Source: Stichopus chloronotus (Eukaryota > Echinodermata > Holothuroidea > Aspidochirotida > Stichopodidae). Taken from it: a DNA stretch of 64,000 nt. The stretch is taken from assembly GCA_021234535.1 (NCBI GenBank), contig CM037840.1, positions 24,461,559 through 24,525,558 of the forward strand. The letters are read 5' to 3'. Shown here piece by piece: positions 57,173 to 64,000 of this stretch. The notes under the pieces were generated by a model. The model ran no database searches, was not told the origin of the DNA, and saw only the letters and a program-made list of their open reading frames with translations. Each line of letters starts with the position of its first letter. Position 1 is the first letter of the stretch. Both the position numbers and the translations under genes were made by a program.

Positions 57173-59454
57173 ATTCCTACCACAGCGTTCAAGGACGATA
57201 AATAATTGAAACTCGGAAGATGTAAAGAGAGAAAATGAGAACTCTTAACACATACATGAAGATGTAAAAGGGTAATTCTACACGTTTTCATAACTTTTAT
57301 TACTTCCTTTTACAGCAACATAAGCGCTTCACTTGTAAAGGAGGGAGAATTTTGGGAATTTACATTAATACTAAATTGAAAAAGGTGTCGCCGAATGAAA
57401 CCGACGTCATTTTTTTTTATAAGAAATACAAAATGTAGTAAGTTTGAGGAAGAAATATGAAAACTATTTAGGTTTAATGGGACGTAAAGGAAGAAGCTGG
57501 CTTAAAACAAAAGTAAATGCAACGAAGTATGGCTGGAAAACTTTTCGTCACGACTGAGTTCTTTTCTTGCAAATTAGGAATAACAAATTACTTCTTCTCT
57601 TGGAAACGTACTAACAGCGAATTAGTAATAACTCAATAACATAGGAAGATTGTTAGATATAATTATTTCTTCATTTTCATCATGACATATCATTTCCCCA
57701 AGTGTTACGAAAATCGTACAAGGCAAGTTTTGATGGAAACAAACAGTCTGTTATGAGTGCTGAAAATAAACAGCCGGTTATTGATGCAAAAGTACTTTTG
57801 CAAGTTATAACTCACATCTTCTGATAGTCTAAGCCTGATAGGGAAACTTATAAATCCATCGGCAAATGAAAAATTCCTGCAGAATGAAAATAATTGAAAA
57901 GGTGGATGTACAAAGTTTAGGTAAGAGATGTAACTTACCATGATTATTGGCCACGTATGACATTTACTGACTAACATTTGAAAGCCAGGCAATTTGCATA
58001 TTCGTACTGTAATTATGCTCCAATTCCTGGAACCATCAAAAGCCTTTTAAATGTATTTGACAAATTATTGATAACGGTTATGACTTACACTGTGTGTTCG
58101 TCACACAACGGCGTTCAAAATTCTACCCTGCCGGCGGTATTTTGCAAACTTTACTGGGAATTAGATCTTCTTCAAACAAACCATTTCAAAATTGCTCTCT
58201 GATGTTGGTGGTATCCTTGTATCATACGACTACGTATAATACGAAAAGGATAGTTACCCACTGATAAGGGTGTTCCAACGAGATCTGATAACATGAGCAC
58301 GGTAGTCTTACTTAACAAACGATAGAGGATACTCAAATAAATCACCACCCTGCTTACGTCCATCAGAGTAGGGTTGTGGGGAACACACCCCACCCAATCC
58401 CCGCCTTCCTCTACTTGACAAGAAACTAGTTCATCAGCTGTATCGGAGTTAAAGTAAAAGGTATTCACTTGTAGAAATCTGCATAAAAGTATACTGTAAC
58501 TATTTATACATTTCTTCAAGAGTAACTAGAAGTGTAGATTTAATTTTTTTCCAAAGGGATGTTACATCGGTGACAAATCGGACCGTATGTGTACGCAATC
58601 ATGTCATGCAAAGAGTATAATTTGATACAATTGTCGTGAAATGTAACAAAAAAATGTCACAAAATTTGGAAGCCGTGTTTGACAGCAACAGTAACGAAAC
58701 ACCTGTGTAATTTCATATAGATACGGTAAAAGATAAATGCAAACAATTCATGACAATAAAAGAGTACAATTTTAAACTTTTGTTAACTAACAATAAATTA
58801 AGAACAAGAAACAAGGAGAAAGATAACGAAAACTTCTCACACAGACAACTGAGAGACTTGGAAATGTTCTTTTTGCCAATCTCAAATCACATGACTTCTT
58901 ATATAGCGATCAGGACTAAATGCACATCAGTAATTACCGCAACTTACAACTGTCTTATTCTTTAATTAATATCGATGAACAAGAGAATTATTCACTGTCA
59001 GTGTTCTGACCAGTGTTAGGGTCTAAGGTTTAATTTAGGTGTGACATCATTACAGATGAAATTTCTACCCCGTTGAACACACGCACACATACACACAGCT
59101 TTGTTTTCCATTCATTCCGAGGACCTCATTGTGCTTTCTTTTGTTTTTTCTTCCTCAATCCTAACCTTAACAATAGACTTTCCTTTGTAAATCTTGAGAG
59201 GACCGGAGAAATCTATTGAATTTTCTACAGAGGACTTAAAATCTATTGTTTCGGTCCTCGATCACACCCGAAAACAAGGGCACCCATGCAAACAAATGTA
59301 AGCGAGTAAGCCAATCGCCGAGTAACCGAGTTACAGAGTACCCTGCCACGTTACCCACCTAACTCACCCACCGTCTCACTCTGTAAACAAGTTACGAAAC
59401 CGCAGTGCATGATGTGACTCTAAAAGTGATTGTGAAATCTTATGAAACCTCATA
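57173..59454. other. No gene seen
   Basis: AT-rich sequence; no splice-bounded exon, RNA gene or element reading frame could be supported. Confidence 0.5.
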
Positions 59455-60280
59455 TGACGTCATTCTCTTCCTCATAACTCTGTGCCTTGAACTGCAAACG
59501 TCATTTGTTTGAGGTTGTTCTTAGGGAGTATTTGTGTGCAGAGAAAAATGCTAATTACAATACCAAAGCGAAATATAGACACACGCTACCTATGTAACAT
59601 CGCTATTTGAAAAGAGTGACCGAAAACTGGTGACATTTCCGGTGAATTATCAAGCACAGACTGACGTCACAAAAAATAAGACTATCAGTCACCTTTAATT
59701 GCCCTGATAGTATATTTTCAGGACTTTATTTTGTGACAAGTTTGAATTGTTGGGGACGTCTTCGAATCCATGTAGCCTTGAAAATGGTGACACAAGATGG
59801 AAGATATGTGCTTCCTCAGCAAAGTTTTATCGGTATTGGAACACTGCGAAAGCGATGCATTCCCCGTTTAGCACGAAGTGACAACTTCCGACTACTTTAA
59901 CAACTTTGATATTGCAGTCTTCGAACACACTTAGCAGAAAAAAAGTTAGACCTATCTATAGAAATGAACGTAAGGAAAAATGCAGATTTGATGTAGTCAA
60001 TGTTTATTAAATGACGTCAGGAAAATGTAGAGTGCGCTTTCGTACATCAAAGAAGAAACAGAAAGTAAAGAACCCCAGCATGCCGATGTGTTGTACTCAT
60101 AATAACATTATGCAAGCAAATCTAAATTAGAATTAAATTAGTTTGTTGTCTGCTGTATGAACTTTAAAATAACATTAATACTATCTCCTGATAGCCATGC
60201 AAATCTACGTTAATGTTTTCTTCTTCCGGTAGGAAGCTACTATTTTTAAATAAAACTTCCTTGAAAATGATTGACGTCAC
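59455..60280. promoter_or_regulatory. Cluster of four perfect CRE palindromes
   Basis: TGACGTCA occurs at about 59455, 59662, 60011 and 60272. This octamer is the binding site of CREB/ATF-type bZIP factors. Four within 820 bp is far above chance for AT-rich DNA. No adjacent transcript start or exon was found, so a regulatory role is inference. Confidence 0.35.
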
Positions 60281-61540
60281 ATGTCCTACTCTGTGGGGTG
60301 CAGTAATGTCTGACGGAGAGATAATAAATGTAAGAGATTTCGTATATGGCTAAAGAATGTACGTTATGCGAAACTCACCCAGTCCCCGTCGGTCCCCTCC
60401 ACCCTACCTCCCCCCCCCCCCGTCCAAAAAAGGAAGTAAAATAAAAAAAATAGTGATAATGATAATGAAAACTACGGTAAATGCAAAGAAATAAGTATGC
60501 TCTTCCAAATGGATATAGCTCACATTAGAATTTGGGAATCTCAGGGAATTACCTGTTGGCTGAAGAAGCTGCTGAGCAAACGAGGCGCCATATCGTAAAA
60601 CTTCAGTAATTTACGGAAAGGGAAGTAAATCGTTGACGAATACAGCCACCGTTGTACTGACAATCCGTTAATTTGAGTTAAGGAAGCTCTTATTAGCATC
60701 AAACACTTCCTAACTCGTCAACGTGAGTTCGACGTTCAACAACATTGAGACGTAAGGAGAGGCGATCTTCATCACGCTTTTTGAGCGGTGACGCAAAGTG
60801 GCCTTGAATCTAAACCTTACCAACTTAAAATTGAGTAACCTACTTCCCATGGTTACTAAACCTGTGCTTATGCGAAAAGAGAGGTCGCTTTCCAAGTGTA
60901 AAATCAGTGTAAAAATAAAGACTTCCGTGTTCATAGCCCAAATTAAACAAACTAATCGAGGTTATTAACGCATGTTACACGAGTAACTGTTGCGAGAATT
61001 CACATTTTGCTTGTCTATCGGTGAAAATGCCGATACTGTTCACTTTTTTTTATTGGCATCAGAAGTTCATGAGTCTTGCATATAATTACCATAGATTTGA
61101 ACTCATTTGTGGCATAGACTCTGTAAAACAACTTTTATACAACTGTTACTTTAAAATATGTTTACTCAAGTCACTCATTTTTTGTTAAGTTTCCCTGTGA
61201 ATTTTCGTGGACAAGATTTCACTTTTTCCTTTGCTGATTGGATTGTTTTAATCTTTCCAAACTTACCTTAACCCCTTTCCTCTGTTTTTCTTTCTCTTTA
61301 CTGCACTTTTTACTTTTATTTTCACTCTCCACAAAAAGTGTTGTTATGATAGGAGAAAAAGCCAAAACTGCAGTCCTGGCGATTATGGCAGGCCAGATTG
61401 ATTACAACAATTCAAAAAAAAAAAAAGAAAAGAAAAAAAAAATTGGTTTACACATTAGACTTGGCATAGGCAATTCGATCTTCAACAGAAACATGGTGAC
61501 AAGACATTTATACAGTATATCGTAAAGAGAGGAATTTTAC
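60281..61540. other. No gene seen
   Basis: C12 at 60410-60421; otherwise AT-rich. The frame at 61238-61525 is low-complexity (Lys/Phe/Leu-rich) and not called. Confidence 0.5.
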
Positions 61541-61559
61541 AAGAAAATCAATAATCGAA

Positions 61560-62072
61560 TAAACTCTACAAATGGGTAAAGAAAGGTTGAAAGAACGAGC
61601 GGGGCGGTTCTCTTCTGATTGGATATAGACACTGCTATGGTAAGTCACCTTCTTTTTCAGTTGGTGTACTTCTTGTTTGCCTGGGTTGTCTCGCAAGTTC
61701 TTTCGTAAGTCGTTACCTATGGCTCCGAGTGCCCCGAATCGATACAAAGATCACATCCGTGGAGCTTAAAATTCCTGGCAGTATTTCCATCTTTTTAGTG
61801 CCTTCCTCAGCTGGGCGTGAGTTGTTGAGCACTACGATATAGAGGGTTTTCGTCAAACCTCGAGCAGTAGGTCTTTACATGGGCAACTGTCTGTCCTATT
61901 CCTTTGCACATTCTGCACATGGTTGCATTCGAAGTATGCAGGACCTTCGTATTGTGACTGCAGTTTAACTTAGGGCTTGATCTTGCGCAACTGTTCTGAG
62001 GGCAGCCTCCGTTATGATCTCGAGGGCTGTGCTTTCTCCCATCAATATGTAGACCTGTTCCCGTGACCCTCG
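61560..62072 (-). pseudogene. Non-LTR retrotransposon (LINE) 3' ORF fragment, decayed
   Basis: Read on the minus strand, successive frames give a C-terminal LINE signature. First comes EAALRTVAQDQALS; after a frameshift, TKVLHTSNATMCRMCKG..AHVKTYC, the CxxC..H..C zinc-finger-like motif that follows the reverse transcriptase in many non-LTR elements; then GALGAIGNDLRKNL near 61735-61690, like the GALGAV block at the end of such ORFs. Frameshifts and stops separate the pieces, so it is dead. It abuts the Penelope fragment at 62072/62073. The clade is not assigned. Confidence 0.65.
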
Positions 62073-62531
62073 TGTAGTTCTGGATTGGAGCAACGTTTGA
62101 AAGACTTAGAGATAGATCTAGCAATTTCATTAGATATATTACCACAGTATAGTAACTTAAGATAGAATTTAGATAAGACTTTATTCTCGTCCACAGTGTA
62201 GGGGACAGGGCCCATTAGTAATCTAGATCTTAAATTACAAGTATATCTCTCAAAGCTCTTGATGAGTTTAAGAGAATAAGCGTTAAGAAGAAGGCAATTA
62301 CGAATATGACGAAGTTGCTTATGGAAAAGTGCATCGGTAGAGCAAATACGTCTAGCTCTACAATGAAGTGCTCTGATAACACTGGTTTTGTACTTATTAG
62401 GGGTCCAGGATTTCCGATTACAATAAATACCGGTATGAGTGGGTTTTCTCTATATAGATGTAATTAAAGAAGTACCCGAATTACTGGAGACGTCTCTGCA
62501 AATGTTGATATCAAAATACCGTTTCTTCTAC
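62073..62531 (-). pseudogene. Penelope-like element RT fragment (minus-strand copy)
   Basis: The minus strand encodes FDINICRD, then after a single in-frame TAG (62450-62452, probably a former Tyr codon) RKPTHTGIY, RALHCRARRICST and LFHKQLRHIRNCLLLN, then the linker up to SFKRCSNPEL. FDINI..YRKPTHTGIY..ICST..LFH is the palm-to-thumb region of Penelope-like reverse transcriptases. The fragment lacks the N-terminal RT motifs and the endonuclease. Its outer 202 bp (62073-62274) is an inverted duplicate of 62532-62733 with about four differences. It is broken at 62073 by the LINE fragment. Confidence 0.8.
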
Positions 62532-62733
62532 CTCTTAAACTCATCAAGAGCTTTGAGAGATATACTTGTAATTTAAGATCTAGATTACTAATGGGCCCTG
62601 TCCCCTACACTGTGGACGAAAATAAAGTCTTATCTAAATTCTATCTTAAGTTACCACACTGTGGTAATATATCTAATGAAATTGCTAGATCTATCTCTAA
62701 GTCTTTCAAACGTTGCTCTAATCCAGAACTACA
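62073..62733. repeat. 202-bp inverted repeat of Penelope sequence
   Basis: Arms 62073-62274 and 62532-62733 are reverse complements with about four substitutions and no indel seen. The 257-bp spacer belongs to the minus-strand copy. Head-to-head partial copies are typical of Penelope insertions, so a single compound insertion is more likely than two unrelated events. Confidence 0.85.
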
Positions 62734-63154
62734 GATCTCTTTCAGATGTTCTAAAATTGGTTCATTTTTCAAGGTTAAAGACAAAATTCCTGATCTTAAA
62801 AGCAGTGGTTGTATTTATCATATTCCTTGTGGAGACAAAACTTGTAAAGATAATTATATTGGGGAGTCCAAACTCAGGCTTTGTGATAGATTTAAAAAAC
62901 ATGTAAATGCAGCTGACTATTTCAAAGAATTCAGTTCCATACACGATCACTGTAAAACGGCGTCCCATAAACTTCCAAACCCAGGTGATATTAAAGTTCT
63001 CCATGTAGAGAATGCCTGGTATAGACGCAAGATCATGGAGTCTCTTTTCATTAAGGACTTACAACCTACCCTGAATAGAAACGCCCAGAGTTTTAATCTT
63101 CAGCTATTTTGGGCTGGTATTACTCACTTACTTCTGTTACAGTTGTTTTTGTAA
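62532..63154 (+). pseudogene. Penelope-like element linker and GIY-YIG endonuclease (5'-truncated)
   Basis: The open frame continues through ATG at 62591 for 187 codons to TAA (63152-63154). From that Met, a cysteine-rich entry (C74, C80, C85) matches the zinc-binding region of Penelope endonucleases. The GIY-YIG equivalent is IYH at 75-77 and YIGES at 89-93. The conserved Arg region (LRLCDRFKKH) is at 95-104, the catalytic Glu is probably E150 (KIMESLFI), and PTLNRN at 159-164 closes the domain. These are the features of the single-strand endonuclease that Penelope-like elements use for integration. A full element would add about 400 RT residues upstream, and these are missing: the copy starts at the head-to-head joint with the minus-strand copy. 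Within the fragment the endonuclease frame is unbroken. The hydrophobic C-terminus (LLLLQLFL) may be read-through past the original end. Confidence 0.85.
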
Positions 63155-63180
63155 TGTACTGACTTGTATTATCAGTTTGC

Positions 63181-63231
63181 TATTTCGCCTTGACGATGTA
63201 AGGTGTATTCTTACGAAATATTGGCGTAATA
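63181..63231 (+). ncRNA. Degenerate hammerhead-like fold of the Penelope element
   Basis: 27 nt after the endonuclease stop lies TTGACGA (63190-63196), one base off the CTGANGA core (C3 to U). A 5-bp stem II (GTAAG 63198-63202, CTTAC 63210-63214) carries one extra T at 63197. GAAA follows at 63215-63218, then a palindromic ATAT (63218-63221) in place of stem III, then T at the cleavage position. Stem I pairs 63181-63189 with 63223-63231 over eight of nine positions. Position and order match the hammerheads known from Penelope terminal repeats. The two core deviations suggest weak or lost activity. Confidence 0.55.
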
Positions 63232-63303
63232 TATTTGATTCATCATGAATTTCAAACTCATCGCTATTTTCAGTTTTATTATTAGTATATGGACCTCTCC
63301 AAT

Positions 63304-63705
<402 letters not shown>

Positions 63706-64000
63706 CGTGTCTCTATATTCCGACATCTCTACGTTCCGACATCTCTACTTTCCGGACGTTTCTATGTTAAGACAAAATGACACCAAAGTACATGTTTTGT
63801 AGGAACACAGAGGCGTCGAAATACATGCAGAGACTTAATTTATCTATATTTTGACACCCCTATGTACCGACTATTCTATATACGGACTTCTTTTTACTGA
63901 ACTCCATAATGTATGTTTCGATATCTCTATGTTCCGATATATTTATTTTCCGACATCTTTATGTTCCGACATCTCTATGTTTCGACATCTCCATGTTCCG
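63706..64000. repeat. 16-bp minisatellite (TTCCGACATCTCTATG), open to the right
   Basis: The consensus TTCCGACATCTCTATG repeats with exact 16-bp spacing in the last ~70 bp and in a decayed form from about 63706, with a non-repeat patch near 63770-63840. The array runs past the window end, so its length is unknown. Confidence 0.8.

Overview
The window looks like eukaryotic, probably marine-invertebrate, intergenic and intronic DNA. It is AT-rich, has no operons or long open reading frames, and carries introns with GT-AG borders, many (TA)n microsatellites and diverged short tandem repeats. It also carries Penelope-like and LINE retroelement remnants and a tRNA-derived element with a hammerhead ribozyme. 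The frequent AGGCCT-containing words and G/C homopolymers recall echinoderm and other deuterostome genomes. An echinoderm such as a sea cucumber is my guess, but nothing here fixes the species.

Layout. 1-8 kb has no gene; it holds a near-perfect 65-nt hairpin at 244-308, a 48-bp direct repeat, and short G-tract repeats. 8-22 kb is also gene-free, with a CAGA-rich stretch (10.5-10.9 kb), a three-copy ~266-bp tandem repeat (17.2-18.0 kb) and a two-copy 227-bp tandem repeat (20.2-20.7 kb). At 22,802-22,870 there is a good small internal-exon candidate of unknown gene. 25.9 kb has a 17-bp tandem repeat and 29.6 kb a long (TA)n. 38.5-50.6 kb is the most gene-like region. A signal-peptide exon with an acidic propeptide (38,508-38,731, with an apparent 1-nt frame break) matches in phase a downstream exon (50,503-50,627). 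That exon encodes a dibasic-bounded, glycine-amidated peptide. Together they read as a secreted neuropeptide or peptide-hormone precursor with a ~11.8-kb intron, possibly with alternative terminal exons in between. A further terminal-exon candidate lies at 52,130-52,368.

Mobile elements. At 45.43-45.65 kb a tRNA-like Pol III promoter region carries its B-box as four exact-length 14-bp tandem units. These are followed at once by a canonical type I hammerhead ribozyme (45,516-45,563). At 61.5-63.2 kb there is a composite: the 3' end of a LINE on the minus strand, a minus-strand Penelope-like reverse-transcriptase fragment, and a head-to-head plus-strand fragment with the linker and GIY-YIG endonuclease. 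A degenerate hammerhead-like fold lies just after the stop codon. The window ends in a 16-bp minisatellite.

Regulation. A compact candidate promoter (CArG, GC box, NRF1-like, TATA-like) lies at 47,641-47,695. Perfect TGACGTCA (CRE) palindromes occur nine times by my reading, four of them within 59,455-60,280. Apart from the peptide gene and the retroelement reading frames, most open frames in the window look like chance or microsatellite translation.
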